From Isoptericola peretonis (GTDB lineage: Bacteria > Actinomycetota > Actinomycetes > Actinomycetales > Cellulomonadaceae), in assembly GCA_023241745.1 (NCBI GenBank), contig JALQCY010000005.1:62001-126000 (forward strand): a DNA stretch of 64,000 nucleotides. The letters are read 5' to 3'. The notes under the pieces are model-generated. The model was given only the letters and a program-made list of their open reading frames with translations, was not told the DNA's origin and did not search any database. Position numbers and translations under genes: made by a program. Position 1 is the first letter of the stretch; each line of letters begins with the position of its first letter. This document shows, piece by piece, positions 1 through 9,094 of the stretch.

Positions 1-574
1 CCAGGTCGTGCGCCTCCTCGCGGGTCGAGGCGACGAGGCCGTCGGCGGCCTCCACCACCTGTTCCTCCCCCACGACCCGGCCCATCGGCTCCGGCGAGTC
101 GCCCGGGGCGAGGGCGGCGTTCTTCACCCGCGCCATCGTGTGCATGGTGTGCACCAGCGGGACGTCCCACCGTTCCGCGGCGAGCCAGCCCACCTGGCCG
201 GAGAGCCAGTAGTGGCTGTGCACGACGTCGTACCAGTGCGGCGGCCGGTGCGCCTCGGCCCGCAGCACTCCCGCGGTGAAGGCGCAGAGCTGGCCCGGCA
301 GGTCGTTCTTGTCGAGCCCCTCGTACGGCCCGGCGGCCACGTGCACCACCCGGATGCCGGGCTCGACCTCCACCCACCGCGGCTGCGCCGACGTCGTCGC
401 GCGCGTGAAGATCTCGACCTCGGCCCCGCGGCGGGCCAGCGCGCGCGCCAGCTCCAGCACGTAGACGTTCATGCCGCCCGCGTCGCCGGTGCCGGGCTGG
501 TCCAGCGGCGACGTGTGCACGGACAGCATCGCCACCCGTGGGCCGGGTCGGACGGCATCCCCCGGCGTGGCCAT
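1..574 (-). CDS. mshA: D-inositol-3-phosphate glycosyltransferase MshA (N-terminal part, runs off the window)
   Basis: MshA joins GlcNAc from UDP-GlcNAc to inositol 3-phosphate, the first step of mycothiol synthesis, in the cytosol. I read 191 residues by translating the minus strand from the ATG at 574; the C-terminal half lies outside the window. The visible part is the GT-B N-terminal domain: a beta strand at residues 13-20, the glycine-rich [12 protein letters not shown] loop at 28-39 that is diagnostic of MshA, and the [10 protein letters not shown] stretch at 117-126 with its acceptor-site histidine. The start overlaps the lactonase stop by one base (TGATG), so the two are probably co-transcribed. 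The GG-MNVYV loop separates it from sucrose-phosphate synthase relatives. The call is firm although the protein is incomplete. Confidence 0.93.
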   Translation of the reverse strand, partial: MATPGDAVRPGPRVAMLSVHTSPLDQPGTGDAGGMNVYVLELARALARRGAEVEIFTRATTSAQPRWVEVEPGIRVVHVAAGPYEGLDKNDLPGQLCAFTAGVLRAEAHRPPHWYDVVHSHYWLSGQVGWLAAERWDVPLVHTMHTMARVKNAALAPGDSPEPMGRVVGEEQVVEAADGLVASTREEAHDL

Positions 575-1671
575 CAGGACTCCAGCACGCACGCGGGAGG
601 CGTGGGCAGCGCGTGACGCGCGACCACCTCGCCGGTCCCCGTCGCGGGATCGATGCGCACGGTGGCGAGCTCGCTGCGGCCCTGCAGCGCCACGACGACG
701 GTCTCCGCGCCGTCGTCGTCCGACGCGAGGACGGCGTGGTGGCGCGGCCAGGCCCCGTCCCCGAGCGGGATGTCGGCGAGGTGCTCGAGGCCGGGAACGC
801 CCGCGGTCACCCGGAGCACGGCGAGCACGTCCGCGCCGCGCACCCCGACGTGCAGGCGCGAGCCGTCGGCGCTGAGGGTCACGTGGGCCGCGAAGTCGCG
901 GCCGGCCTGCGCGGCAGGCGTGATCGGCACCGCGGCCGCCTGCGTCCACCCGACGCCGTCGCGCACGAGCACGTGCGCGCGCGCGTCCAGCTCGCCGACC
1001 ACGACCAGCGACCCGTCCGGGAGCGCGACCAGGTGCCGCGGCCCCGTGCCGGGCGGCAGGACGGCGGCGACGTCCGCCGACGCACCCGTCTCCGCGCCCT
1101 CGGCCGGGTAGCGCCGCACCACGTCCGCACCCAGGTCGCACACCAGCACGTCGGCGCCGGCGTCCGCCACGAAGTGCGCGTGCGGCCCGGCCTGGCGCTC
1201 GACGACGGGCCCGCTGCCCACGCCGGGGTGCGCGACGACGCCGTCCGCCGCGAGGCCGCCCGTCGCCTCGTCGACGGCCACCGACGCCGCGACGCCGTCG
1301 CCGTAGTTCGCCACCCAGACGGACCCCGCGCGCGCCAGCACGTGACAGGGCTCCGCGCCGCCGGACGACACCGAGCCCGACGGCGCGAGCGTCGCCGCCC
1401 CCTCGCCGTCCCCGTCCACCCGGAACGCCGTCAGGGCACCGTCGGGCGTCTCCCGCACCGCGTACAGCGTGCGGCCCGACGGGTGCGCCGCCAGGAACGA
1501 CGGCGCCGCCGCGGCGATCGCCGGCACGGCCGACGCGACCGACCCGTCGGCGTCCAGCGCGACGCGCCAGATGCTCTCGCCGCTGCCCGCCTCGGCCCCC
1601 GGCTGCGGGTAGGTGCCGACCCAGAGGTGCGCCCGAGCGCCCGGTCCCGTCGATGTCCTCGGCTCCGTCAT
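574..1671 (-). CDS. Lactonase family beta-propeller protein (6-phosphogluconolactonase-like, Pgl type)
   Basis: The 365-residue product resembles the seven-bladed beta-propeller lactonases, whose best known member hydrolyses 6-phosphogluconolactone. Repeated blade-like segments are visible, such as LWVGTYP near the N terminus, [14 protein letters not shown] near residue 62, a PCHV motif followed by WVANYGDG near 110-125, [11 protein letters not shown] near 210, and [17 protein letters not shown] near 262. These match the family pattern in which each blade ends in a P.G..LYV-like turn. No signal peptide is evident. It lies directly upstream of mshA with a one-base overlap. The true substrate cannot be read from sequence; many members are not classical phosphogluconolactonases. 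The ATG at 1671 lies six bases after a TAGGCT hexamer, so the transcript is probably leaderless. Confidence 0.85.
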   Translation of the reverse strand: MTEPRTSTGPGARAHLWVGTYPQPGAEAGSGESIWRVALDADGSVASAVPAIAAAAPSFLAAHPSGRTLYAVRETPDGALTAFRVDGDGEGAATLAPSGSVSSGGAEPCHVLARAGSVWVANYGDGVAASVAVDEATGGLAADGVVAHPGVGSGPVVERQAGPHAHFVADAGADVLVCDLGADVVRRYPAEGAETGASADVAAVLPPGTGPRHLVALPDGSLVVVGELDARAHVLVRDGVGWTQAAAVPITPAAQAGRDFAAHVTLSADGSRLHVGVRGADVLAVLRVTAGVPGLEHLADIPLGDGAWPRHHAVLASDDDGAETVVVALQGRSELATVRIDPATGTGEVVARHALPTPPACVLES

Positions 1672-1677
1672 GCACCC

Positions 1678-1683
1678 AGCCTA
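1678..1683 (-). promoter_or_regulatory. -10 element (TAGGCT) for a leaderless lactonase-mshA transcript
   Basis: On the minus strand TAGGCT lies six bases before the ATG at 1671, and no Shine-Dalgarno sequence fits in between. This is the arrangement expected when transcription begins at the start codon. No clear -35 element is seen. The promoter must fire right beside the lsr2 terminator hairpin. Confidence 0.5.
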
Positions 1684-1701
1684 TGACCGCCGGTCGCCCG
1701 T

Positions 1702-1760
1702 CCCCGCGCGCACGTGACCCCCGGCCGGATGCCCCGGCCGGGGGTCACGTGCGCGCGGGG
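1702..1760 (-). terminator. Perfect 27-bp hairpin downstream of lsr2
   Basis: The arms 1702-1728 and 1734-1760 are exact reverse complements around the five-base loop ATGCC. The hairpin begins six bases beyond the lsr2 stop codon, where a terminator would be expected, and closes the long minus-strand housekeeping run. There is no T tract, which is usual for high-GC actinobacteria. It could act in both directions. Confidence 0.75.
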
Positions 1761-1765
1761 CGAGG

Positions 1766-2101
1766 TCAGTGCGCGGACTCGTAGGCGGCCATCACCGACG
1801 AGGAGATGCGGCCCCGGTCGCTGACCTGGTGACCGTTCTCGCGGGCCCACTCGCGGATCTTGGCGAGCTGGGCCCGGTCGGTCGTGGTGCGACGACCGGC
1901 GGAGCGGGTGGTCCCGCCGAGGCGTGCGCTGGTCTTGCGCCCGTGCCCGATCCAGGAGGCGAACGAGTCGCGGAGCTCGGACGCGTGCGCGGAGGTGAGG
2001 TCGATCTCGTACGAGACCCCGTCGAGGGCGAAGGTGACGGTCTCGTCGGCGTCGCTCCCGTCGATATCGTCGATCAGGACGATCTGCTGCTTCTGAACCA
2101 C
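1766..2101 (-). CDS. lsr2: Lsr2 family nucleoid-associated protein
   Basis: Lsr2 is the actinobacterial counterpart of H-NS: it bridges DNA and silences AT-rich or foreign genes. The product is 111 residues, the usual length. The N-terminal half ([15 protein letters not shown], then the predicted beta strands to about residue 35) is the oligomerisation domain; residues 40-50 carry the family helix with [12 protein letters not shown] following. The C-terminal DNA-binding domain shows [16 protein letters not shown], with the minor-groove-binding RGR at 96-98. The GTG start at 2101 is preceded by GGAAGG with a seven-base spacing. It has its own promoter-like sequence in the 103-bp gap upstream and a strong hairpin downstream, so it is probably transcribed separately as well as by read-through. 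Confidence 0.95.
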   Translation of the reverse strand: MVQKQQIVLIDDIDGSDADETVTFALDGVSYEIDLTSAHASELRDSFASWIGHGRKTSARLGGTTRSAGRRTTTDRAQLAKIREWARENGHQVSDRGRISSSVMAAYESAH

Positions 2102-2137
2102 GTGAATGCCTTCCGGTCACCAAACTCGGTCAACCCG

Positions 2138-2167
2138 AGAATGCCTTCGCCGTCATCGCATTGTCAA
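2138..2167 (-). promoter_or_regulatory. Promoter of lsr2, with a repeated GAAGGCATTC element
   Basis: On the minus strand TTGACA (2162-2167) is followed after 18 bases by CATTCT (2138-2143), a good housekeeping sigma promoter. That would leave an untranslated leader of about 30 bases. The decamer GAAGGCATTC occurs twice, at 2139-2148 overlapping the -10 and at 2104-2113 overlapping the ribosome binding site, 35 bp apart. The gap is visibly richer in A and T than its surroundings, which is typical of Lsr2-controlled promoters. Confidence 0.6.
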
Positions 2168-2204
2168 TCCGAATCGCGCAGCACGACGATTTCGAAGGAA
2201 GAAG

Positions 2205-2369
2205 TCAGCGCGATTCCGCTTCAGCGGCGGTTTCCTCGGCGTCCATCCTCTCGAGAGCGAGCCGCTCGTTGCGGTCCGCGTGCATGATCTTGCGCATCGC
2301 GAGCCAGAACAACAATCCCACTCCGACGGACGGGACCAGGCCGGCCAGGATCGCGAGAAAAGTATCCAC
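2205..2369 (-). CDS. Small single-pass membrane protein (54 aa), function unknown
   Basis: This short gene starts with GTG at 2369, preceded by AAAGGA with a usual spacing, 13 bases after the lysS stop codon. The product has one hydrophobic helix at residues 3-25 (TFLAILAGLVPSVGVGLLFW) followed by a charged cytoplasmic-looking tail rich in Arg, Glu and Ala (HADRNERLALERMDAEETAAEAE). I recall similar small proteins next to lysS and lsr2 in related Micrococcales, but no function is known to me. The good ribosome binding site, tight spacing to lysS and the clean membrane segment argue that it is real. Confidence 0.75.
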   Translation of the reverse strand: MDTFLAILAGLVPSVGVGLLFWLAMRKIMHADRNERLALERMDAEETAAEAESR

Positions 2370-2382
2370 GGTCGTTGTCCTT

Positions 2383-3900
2383 TCAGGCCGTCGGCTTGAC
2401 GAGGGGGAAGAGGATGGTCTCGCGGACGCCCAGACCGGTGAGCGCCATGAGCAGACGGTCGATGCCCATGCCCATCCCGCCCGACGGAGGCATCGCGAAC
2501 TCCATCGCGGTGAGGAAGTCCTCGTCGAGCGCCATGGCCTCGTCGTCACCCGCCGCCGCGAGACGCGCCTGGGTCTCGAACCGCTGACGCTGGATGACCG
2601 GGTCGACCAGCTCGGAGTAGCCGGTGCCCAGCTCGAACCCGCGCACGTACAGGTCCCACTTCTCCACCACGCCGGGCACCGTGCGGTGGGCGCGCACCAG
2701 GGGAGACGTCTCCACCGGGAAGTCGCGCACGAACGTCGGCGCGTACAGGCCGTCGCCCACGTGGTGCTCCCACAGCTCCTCGACCAGCTTGCCGTGGTTC
2801 ATCTTCTTGGGATCCACCGAGATCTCGGCCTTGTCGGCGAGCTTCGTCAGGTGCTCCACGGTGGTCTCCGGCGTGATCTCCTCACCGATCGCCTCGGAGA
2901 GCGACCCGTACATCGTGATCTGCGTCCATTCCCCGCCGAGGTCGTACTCCTCGCCGTCGGGAAGGGTCACCACGGTCGTCCCCAGAACGCTGCGGGCCGC
3001 CGTCTGCACGAGATCCTGCGTCAGCGCACCGATGGAGTCGTAGTCGCCGTACGCCTCATAGGCCTCGATCATCGCGAACTCCGGAGAGTGCGTGGAGTCC
3101 GCGCCCTCGTTACGGAAGTTGCGGTTGATCTCGAAAACCCTCTCGACACCGCCGACGACGGCTCGCTTGAGGAAGAGCTCCGGCGCGATGCGCAGGAACA
3201 GGTCGATGTCGTAGGCATTCATGTGCGTCTGGAACGGCCGCGCCGACGCACCCGACGCGATGGTCTGCAGCATCGGGGTCTCGACCTCGAGAAATCCCCG
3301 GCCGTGCAGGTTGTCGCGCAAAGAACGCATGACGCCGGCCCGGGTGCGGACCATCTCGCGGGCGGCGGGGCGCGCGATGAGGTCGACGTACCGCTGGCGG
3401 ACCCGGGCCTCCTCCGACAGGTCCTTGTGCAGCACGGGCAACGGGCGCAGCGCCTTGGCCGCCAGCTGCCACGCGTCGGCGAAGACGCTCAGCTCGCCGC
3501 GGCGCGACGCGCCCACCCGACCGTGCACGAAGAGGTGGTCGCCCAGGTCGACGTCCGTCTTGAACGCGGCCAGCCGCTCCTCGCCGACCTCCTTGAGGCT
3601 CAGCATCGCCTGCAGGCGACGCCCCTCTCCGTCCTGGAGCGTGACGAAGCACAGCTTGCCCGTGTTGCGCAGGAACACGACGCGGCCGGCCACGCCGACG
3701 ACGTCGTCCGTCTCCTGGCCCGCGTCGAGGTGCTCGTAGCCGGCGCGCACCTGGGCGATCGAGTGGGTCACCGGCAGAGCCACCGGGTACGGCTCCACCC
3801 CCTGCTCCAGCAGCCGGTCGCGCTTCTCCCGGCGCACGCGCATCTGCTCCGGGAGGTCGTCGGCGGGCACGGCGGGGGCGGGGTTCTGCTCGGAGGTCAC
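2383..3900 (-). CDS. lysS: Lysyl-tRNA synthetase, class II
   Basis: LysS charges tRNA-Lys with lysine using ATP in the cytosol. The 505 residues match the class II enzyme length. An N-terminal OB-fold anticodon-binding domain covers about residues 65-155 ([21 protein letters not shown]). The catalytic domain carries motif 2 at 262-282 (FRNEG followed by HSPEF) and motif 3 at 475-483 (GMGMGIDRL). The start is GTG at 3900, preceded six bases upstream by TAGAAT, so the transcript is probably leaderless with its own promoter inside the 45-bp gap after nadC. No membrane domain is fused to it, unlike the LysX form. The 54-residue gene follows closely. Confidence 0.97.
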   Translation of the reverse strand: MTSEQNPAPAVPADDLPEQMRVRREKRDRLLEQGVEPYPVALPVTHSIAQVRAGYEHLDAGQETDDVVGVAGRVVFLRNTGKLCFVTLQDGEGRRLQAMLSLKEVGEERLAAFKTDVDLGDHLFVHGRVGASRRGELSVFADAWQLAAKALRPLPVLHKDLSEEARVRQRYVDLIARPAAREMVRTRAGVMRSLRDNLHGRGFLEVETPMLQTIASGASARPFQTHMNAYDIDLFLRIAPELFLKRAVVGGVERVFEINRNFRNEGADSTHSPEFAMIEAYEAYGDYDSIGALTQDLVQTAARSVLGTTVVTLPDGEEYDLGGEWTQITMYGSLSEAIGEEITPETTVEHLTKLADKAEISVDPKKMNHGKLVEELWEHHVGDGLYAPTFVRDFPVETSPLVRAHRTVPGVVEKWDLYVRGFELGTGYSELVDPVIQRQRFETQARLAAAGDDEAMALDEDFLTAMEFAMPPSGGMGMGIDRLLMALTGLGVRETILFPLVKPTA

Positions 3901-3906
3901 CCGTCG

Positions 3907-3912
3907 ATTCTA
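3907..3912 (-). promoter_or_regulatory. -10 element (TAGAAT) for a leaderless lysS transcript
   Basis: TAGAAT on the minus strand ends six bases before the GTG at 3900. It is close to the TATAAT consensus and lies in the 45-bp nadC-lysS gap. It gives lysS a promoter independent of the biosynthetic genes upstream. Confidence 0.6.
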
Positions 3913-3945
3913 CGGGCGACGCACCTCACACCCGGCCGGGCGGCG

Positions 3946-4938
3946 CTACCGGACGGGTCGCAGGTCGAGCGCGAGGTCGAGGATGGGCGCCGAGTGCGTG
4001 AGCGCGCCGACCGACAGGAAGTCGACGCCGGTCCCCGCCACCTCGCGGGCACGGTCGAGGGTCAGGTTGCCCGTGGCCTCGAGCTCGACGTGCGCGGGGA
4101 CGCCGTCCCGCCCCTGCCGCTCGCGGACCGCGGCCACGGTCGCGGCCAAGACCGGCGTCGGCATGTTGTCGAGCAGGAGGAAGTCCGCGCCGGCGTCGAG
4201 CGCCTCCATCGCCTGGGCGGTGGTGTCCGCCTCCACCTGGACCAGCACGTCGGGGAAGGTCTGCCGCACGGCCTCGATCGCGCCGCGCACCGAGCCGGCG
4301 GCCACCACGTGGTTGTCCTTGACCATCGCGACGTCGTGCAGGCCCATGCGCTTGTTGGCGCCTCCCCCGGCCCGGACGGCGTACTTCTCCAGCGCGCGCA
4401 GGCCCGGCGTCGTCTTGCGCGTGTCGAGCACGCGGGCTCCCGTGCCCGCCAGCTCGCGCGCCCACGCCGCCGCCGCCGTCGCGACGCCGGACGCGCGGGA
4501 GGCGAGGTTGAGCAGCGTCCGCTCCGCCACGAGCAGCACCTGCACCGGGCCGGCGAGCGAGGCGAGCACCTGACCCGGCGCGACGGCCTCGCCGTCCTGC
4601 GCGTGGAACGTCACGGCGGGTGCCGGGAGGCCGAGCCGGCCCGCCACCTGCCGCAGCGTCTCGTCCACCACGACCAGCCCGGCGACCGTGCCCGCGGCAC
4701 GGGCCACGAGCTCCGCCGTCCCGGTGGCCGACGGCGACACCGTGGCCTGGGTGGTGACGTCGCGGCCGGGGGCCGTGCCGAGGTCCTCGTCGAGGGCCAC
4801 CTCGACGACGCGGGCCAGCCATGCGTCGTCCAGCCCCGGCGCGACGGCGGACGGCCGGTCGTGCGTGGGCAGGTCGGGGTGCGGAAGGTCGCGGTGCTGG
4901 TCGGTCGCGCTCACGGTGCGCAACGCTACCGCCCCCAC
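3946..4938 (-). CDS. nadC: Nicotinate-nucleotide pyrophosphorylase (carboxylating), quinolinate phosphoribosyltransferase
   Basis: NadC converts quinolinate and PRPP to nicotinate mononucleotide, CO2 and pyrophosphate in de novo NAD synthesis. The product is 330 residues. Family motifs are clear: EDLGTAPGRDVTT at 51-63, RTLLNLASRASGVAT at 140-154, DTRKTTPG at 172-179 (PRPP and quinolinate binding), and GGGANKRMGLHDVAMVKDNH at 191-210. The GTG start at 4938 is supported by a strong GGGGGGAGG sequence eight bases upstream. A GTG eight codons later is possible but has no such site. It follows nadB by 54 bases in the same direction. nadA is not seen in this window and must lie elsewhere. Confidence 0.96.
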   Translation of the reverse strand: MGAVALRTVSATDQHRDLPHPDLPTHDRPSAVAPGLDDAWLARVVEVALDEDLGTAPGRDVTTQATVSPSATGTAELVARAAGTVAGLVVVDETLRQVAGRLGLPAPAVTFHAQDGEAVAPGQVLASLAGPVQVLLVAERTLLNLASRASGVATAAAAWARELAGTGARVLDTRKTTPGLRALEKYAVRAGGGANKRMGLHDVAMVKDNHVVAAGSVRGAIEAVRQTFPDVLVQVEADTTAQAMEALDAGADFLLLDNMPTPVLAATVAAVRERQGRDGVPAHVELEATGNLTLDRAREVAGTGVDFLSVGALTHSAPILDLALDLRPVR

Positions 4939-4992
4939 CGGGCGCGCCTCCCCCCGCGCGGTCGTGCAGATCTCCGCCAGGGAGGACTCGAG

Positions 4993-6687
4993 CTACCTCG
5001 CGGGGACCGGGGTCGCCTCGCGGAGGGCGCCGTCGTCGTCGAGGGCGAGGGCGACGCGACGCCGCCAGGCCGGGTCGGGGGCGGGGAAGTCGGTGCGGAA
5101 GTGCCCGCCGCGGGACTCCTCCCGGAGTGCGGCCGCGTGCACGAGCGCGGTCGCGACCTGGTGCACGGTGGTGGTCTCCCACTCGGCGACCTGGGGGTCC
5201 GCGACGACGTCGGCCGCGCGGTGCGCGTCGGTGCGGACGGAGGCGAGGACGCCCGCGGCGCGCTCGAGCGACTCCGCGGACCGCACCGGGCCGGCGCCGT
5301 CGGACGTCGCGCGCTGGACCCGCGAGCGGGCCGCGGCGGCGACGAGGGCCGCCCCGCCGGGACGCTCCTGCGGGTCCGGGGCACGCCGCAGCTCGCCGTC
5401 CTCGACCCGCCGCGCGACGTCGCGGGCCGCACGGTGCGCGAACACGAGCCCCTCGAGCAGCGAGTTGGACGCGAGCCGGTTGGCGCCGTGCACGCCCGTG
5501 CAGGCCACCTCCCCGACGGCGTACAGGCCGGGCACCGACGTGCGGCCGCGGACGTCCGTCACGACGCCGCCCGAGTGGTAGTGCTGGGCGGGCGCCACCG
5601 GCACCGGCTCCTCGGTCCAGTCGATGCCCTGCGCCACCAGGCGGGCGGTGATGCTGGGGAAGCGGCGGCGCAGGAAGCCGGCACCGAGGTGCCGGGCGTC
5701 CAGCAGCACGTGGTCCGCCGACGTGGCGGCCATGCGCCGCACGATGGCGTGCGCGACGACGTCCCGCGGCGCCAGCTCGGCCAGCTCGTGCTCGCGCGGC
5801 ATGAAGCGGTAGCCGTCGACGTCGAGCAGCAGCGCCCCCTCGCCACGCACCGCCTCGCTGATGAGCGGCTGCTGCCCCTTGGCCCCCAGACCCAGCCACA
5901 GCACGGTCGGGTGGAACTGCACGAACTCCAGGTCGCCCACGGCGGCGCCCGCGCGGAGCGCGGCGGCGATGCCGTCGCCCGTGGCGCCGGGCGGGTTGGT
6001 CGACGAGCGGAAGACCTGGCCGATGCCGCCGGTCGCGAGCACCACGACGGGCGCCAGGGCCGCGCCGACCCCGTCGCGGCTGCCCTCGCCGCGCACGTGC
6101 AGGGTCACGCCGGCGGCCGGGCGGCGCCCGTCGGGGCCAGGGGCACCGGTGAGCACGTCGAGCACGAGCGCGTGCTCCAGCACCTCGATGCCCGGGTCGT
6201 CGCGGACGGCCTCGATCTGCGCGATCAGGGCACGGGAGATCTCGGCGCCCGTGGCGTCCCCGCCGGCGTGCGCGATCCGGTCCGCCCGGTGGCCGCCCTC
6301 GCGGGTGAGGGCGATGCCGCCGTCCGGGCCCACGTCGAAGGACGTCCCGCGCGCGACGAGCTCGCGCACCCGGTCCGGTCCCTCGGTGACGAGCACCCGC
6401 ACGGCCTCCGGGTCGCTCAGCCCGCCGCCGGCGGCGAGCGTGTCCGTGAGGTGCGCGTCCGGGGTGTCGTCGGGGTGCAGCGCCGCCGCGATGCCGCCCT
6501 GCGCCCACACCGTGGAGCCGGAGGACAGCGCGCCCTTGGTCACCAGCAGCACCCGCGGCACCCGCGTGCGCAGCTCGAGCGCGGCGGTCAGGCCGGCGAT
6601 ACCCGTGCCGACCACGACGGCGTCGGCGGTGACCGTCCAGCCCGGGGCGGGGGCGGCGAGCGCGCGGGCCAGCCGCGGCCCGTTCAC
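4993..6687 (-). CDS. nadB: L-aspartate oxidase
   Basis: NadB oxidises L-aspartate to iminoaspartate, the first step of de novo NAD synthesis, using FAD. The 564-residue product has the dinucleotide-binding motif VVVGTGIAGLTAALEL at 24-39, the active-site STVWAQGGIAAAL at 58-70, the HAGGDATGAEISRAL substrate region near 140, and a second FAD-binding motif toward the C-terminal part of the FAD domain (GLYAVGEVACTGVHGANRLASNSLLEGLVF). The rest is the helical succinate-dehydrogenase-like C-terminal domain. The GTG start at 6687 follows panD by seven bases. SdhA-type fumarate reductases are excluded by the NadB-type WAQGGIAA loop. Confidence 0.96.
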   Translation of the reverse strand: MNGPRLARALAAPAPGWTVTADAVVVGTGIAGLTAALELRTRVPRVLLVTKGALSSGSTVWAQGGIAAALHPDDTPDAHLTDTLAAGGGLSDPEAVRVLVTEGPDRVRELVARGTSFDVGPDGGIALTREGGHRADRIAHAGGDATGAEISRALIAQIEAVRDDPGIEVLEHALVLDVLTGAPGPDGRRPAAGVTLHVRGEGSRDGVGAALAPVVVLATGGIGQVFRSSTNPPGATGDGIAAALRAGAAVGDLEFVQFHPTVLWLGLGAKGQQPLISEAVRGEGALLLDVDGYRFMPREHELAELAPRDVVAHAIVRRMAATSADHVLLDARHLGAGFLRRRFPSITARLVAQGIDWTEEPVPVAPAQHYHSGGVVTDVRGRTSVPGLYAVGEVACTGVHGANRLASNSLLEGLVFAHRAARDVARRVEDGELRRAPDPQERPGGAALVAAAARSRVQRATSDGAGPVRSAESLERAAGVLASVRTDAHRAADVVADPQVAEWETTTVHQVATALVHAAALREESRGGHFRTDFPAPDPAWRRRVALALDDDGALREATPVPAR

Positions 6688-6694
6688 CGACGGG

Positions 6695-7153
6695 TCACCG
6701 GACGGCCGCGAAGGGCAGCCCGCTGGACTCCAGGCCGAAGCCGTCGGGCACCTGGCCCGGGTCGTCGTCCAGCTCGACGATGCGGTTCTCCGGGTCGACG
6801 AAGACGACGGCCGGGGAGTACGTGCGCGCGTCGGCGTCCGAGAGCATCCCGTACGCGATGACGATCACGGTGTCCCCGGGGTGCACGAGGTGCGCGGCGG
6901 CGCCGTTGATGCTCACCTGGCGTCCGCCCCGCTCGCCGGGGATGACGTAGGTCGTGAGGCGCGCGCCGTTGGTGACGTCCACCACGTCGACCTGCTGGCC
7001 CGGGTACAGGTCGGCGCCGTCGAGCAGGTCGGCGTCGATGGTGATGGACCCCACGTAGTGCAGGTCCGCCTGCGTCACGGTGGCGCGGTGGATCTTGCCG
7101 ATCATCATCGGCCGCTGCAGGGACGCGGGACGCTCGGTGCGGTGATCAGTCAC
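6695..7153 (-). CDS. panD: Aspartate 1-decarboxylase precursor
   Basis: PanD decarboxylates aspartate to beta-alanine, which PanC joins to pantoate. The proenzyme cuts itself between Gly and Ser to make a pyruvoyl group; that pair is at residues 35-36 within YVGSIT when counted from the GTG at 7153. Other family motifs are KIHRATVT near 20-27, [13 protein letters not shown], and VIVIAYGML. The catalytic core usually begins [12 protein letters not shown], so translation may instead begin at one of the ATG codons around 7105-7108, which would remove a 15-residue extension. From 7153 the gene overlaps the panC stop by eight bases. Pantothenate genes panC and panD are adjacent, but panB is not in the window. 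Confidence 0.95.
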   Translation of the reverse strand: MTDHRTERPASLQRPMMIGKIHRATVTQADLHYVGSITIDADLLDGADLYPGQQVDVVDVTNGARLTTYVIPGERGGRQVSINGAAAHLVHPGDTVIVIAYGMLSDADARTYSPAVVFVDPENRIVELDDDPGQVPDGFGLESSGLPFAAVR

Positions 7154-8066
7154 GGGTCTTCTCCTGGCCGGCGAGGTCCACGGCCTGGTTGTCGATCAGT
7201 CGGGTGGTGCCCACGCGCGCCGCCACGAGCAGGAGAGCCGGGCCGCTGAAGTCCGCGGGGACCGGGTCCACGGTAGTCGGGTCGACGAGCGCGAGGTAAT
7301 CCACCTCAACGCCGGACTCCCCGTTGAGGATTCCCGACGCCGTCTCCAGCACCGCCGGCGCCCCGCCGTCCGCGGCCTCCGCGCCGGCCCGCAGCGCCCG
7401 CGACAGGGCGAGCGCGGACGCCCGCTCGTCGTCGGACAGGTAGGCGTTGCGGGAGGACATCGCGAGGCCGTCCGCCTCCCGCACGGTCGGCACGCCGAGC
7501 ACCTCGACGTCCACGTCCAGGTCGCGCACCATGCGACGCACGGCCAGGAGCTGCTGCGCGTCCTTCTCGCCGAACAGCGCCACGTCGGGGCGTGTGAGGT
7601 GCATGAGCTTGAGCACCACGGTGAGGACGCCGTCGAGGTGCCCGGGGCGCGACTCGCCCTCCAGCACCTCGCCGACCCGCCCGGCCGACACCCGCACGAT
7701 CGGGTCCCCGTCGGGGTACACGACGTCGGGCGTCGGCGCGAAGACCAGGTCGGCGCCCGCGCTCGCCAGCGTGGCGACGTCGCCCTCGAGGTCACGGGGG
7801 TAGCGGTCCAGGTCCTCCCCCGCGCCGAACTGCAGCGGGTTGACGAAGATCGTCACGACGACCTGGCCGGTGGGCCCCGCCGCCTCGCGCGCGGCCTGCA
7901 CCAGCCGCACGTGGCCGGCGTGCAGGGCGCCCATGGTCATGACGACGGCCCGGCGGTCGGTCGGCTCCGGCCCGGAAAGCGTCCAGGAGGCGAGCGCGTC
8001 GTGCAGCTCGACCCGGGTGCGCACGACGGCGGGGGCCTGCGGAGGCGTGGAGGGGTTCGTGGTCAT
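7146..8066 (-). CDS. panC: Pantoate--beta-alanine ligase
   Basis: PanC condenses pantoate and beta-alanine with ATP to give pantothenate. The product is 306 residues. It shows the nucleotidyltransferase HIGH-like motif in [16 protein letters not shown], the [21 protein letters not shown] stretch, the [16 protein letters not shown] helix, and the KMSKS-like [12 protein letters not shown] motif. The ATG at 8066 has GGGAG five bases upstream and overlaps the stop codon of the DUF2520 gene as ATGA, which suggests translational coupling. An upstream extension in the same frame is low complexity and has no support. Confidence 0.96.
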   Translation of the reverse strand: MTTNPSTPPQAPAVVRTRVELHDALASWTLSGPEPTDRRAVVMTMGALHAGHVRLVQAAREAAGPTGQVVVTIFVNPLQFGAGEDLDRYPRDLEGDVATLASAGADLVFAPTPDVVYPDGDPIVRVSAGRVGEVLEGESRPGHLDGVLTVVLKLMHLTRPDVALFGEKDAQQLLAVRRMVRDLDVDVEVLGVPTVREADGLAMSSRNAYLSDDERASALALSRALRAGAEAADGGAPAVLETASGILNGESGVEVDYLALVDPTTVDPVPADFSGPALLLVAARVGTTRLIDNQAVDLAGQEKTRD

Positions 8067-9094
8067 CGTGGCTCCCGGGGAGGTTCGGCGGACGGCGGCT
8101 CGACGCCGGGCGGGTCGTCGGGGTGGGGAGGCACCTGCGGCGCGAGGGCGTCGAGGAGGGCGCGAGCCGCACGGTCGTCGATGCGGTGGGCGGCGAGCGC
8201 ACGGCTCGTGGCCCCCCGCGCCAGCTCGGTGTAGGAGGCGGGCGCGTCCGTGGCCCCGGTCGTGGCGGCCAGCGAGCGCAGGGCCTCGAGGTGCGCGCGG
8301 ACGGTGCCGACGTCGCCCCGCGACACCGGGCCGGTCAGCGCGGTGATCGCACCGGGCCCCTCGCCGTCGCGCACGTCGGCGGCACGTGTGGCGCCGTCGA
8401 GCGCCGCCGACAGCAGCGGCGCCAGGGCGCGGCCGGGCCGCTCGACCCCGGCGGCCTCGAGCGCCTGCGCCGCCTGCGCCACGAGCACCACGAGGTGGTT
8501 CGCACCGTGCGCGAGGGCCGCGTGGTAGAGCCCGCGCGCCTCCTCCGCGACCACCACGGGCTCGCCGCCCACCTCGACGACGAGCGCCTGACCGATGGGC
8601 TGGACGGCCGCCGGCGCCGTGACCGCGAAGGTGCAGCCCTCCAGCCGGTGCAGGTCCAGCGACGTGCCGGTGAACGTCATCGCCGGGTGCAGGGCCACGG
8701 GGATGGCGCCCGCGCGGCGCGCCGGGTCGAGCACGCCGACGCCGAAGCGGCCCGACGTGTGCACGACGAGCTGGCCGGGCTGCCACGCCCCGAGGGCGGC
8801 GAGCCCGCTCACGACGTCCGCCAGCGCGTCGTCGGGCACCGCGAGCAGCACCATCTCGGCGCGCTCCACGACCTGCGGCACCTCGAGGTGCGGCACGCCC
8901 GGCAGCAGGGTCGCGATCCGCTCGCGCGACTCCTCGCTCACGCCGCTCGCGCCGACGACGGTGTGCCCCGCCGCGCGCAGCGCGCTGCCCAGGACGGCGC
9001 CCACCCGGCCCGCGCCCACGACGCCCACCCCGAGCCGGCCCGGCCGGGCGGCGGCCGGCGACGCCGTGGTGCCGTCGCCGTCGACCGCGCTCAT
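8063..9094 (-). CDS. Rossmann-like and DUF2520 domain-containing oxidoreductase
   Basis: The 343-residue protein has an N-terminal Rossmann fold with the NAD(P)-binding motif [15 protein letters not shown] at about residues 22-36, a second half with [10 protein letters not shown], and a DUF2520 helical domain (HPAMTFTG, then the [17 protein letters not shown] helix and the [10 protein letters not shown] motif). This resembles ketopantoate reductase and 6-phosphogluconate-dehydrogenase-type enzymes. Directly upstream of panC, it is a plausible source of the missing pantoate-forming reductase, but that is inference from position only. The ATG at 9094 has GGAGGG six bases upstream. Both ends overlap neighbours as ATGA, so it is part of the same coupled set. 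Confidence 0.88.
   Translation of the reverse strand: MSAVDGDGTTASPAAARPGRLGVGVVGAGRVGAVLGSALRAAGHTVVGASGVSEESRERIATLLPGVPHLEVPQVVERAEMVLLAVPDDALADVVSGLAALGAWQPGQLVVHTSGRFGVGVLDPARRAGAIPVALHPAMTFTGTSLDLHRLEGCTFAVTAPAAVQPIGQALVVEVGGEPVVVAEEARGLYHAALAHGANHLVVLVAQAAQALEAAGVERPGRALAPLLSAALDGATRAADVRDGEGPGAITALTGPVSRGDVGTVRAHLEALRSLAATTGATDAPASYTELARGATSRALAAHRIDDRAARALLDALAPQVPPHPDDPPGVEPPSAEPPREPR

Noticed and set aside
2161..6861. A 1566-codon open frame on the plus strand.
   Set aside because: It runs antisense through lysS, nadC and nadB, which have clear family motifs. Its translation is Arg/His/Gly-rich without domains, the expected mirror frame in very GC-rich DNA.
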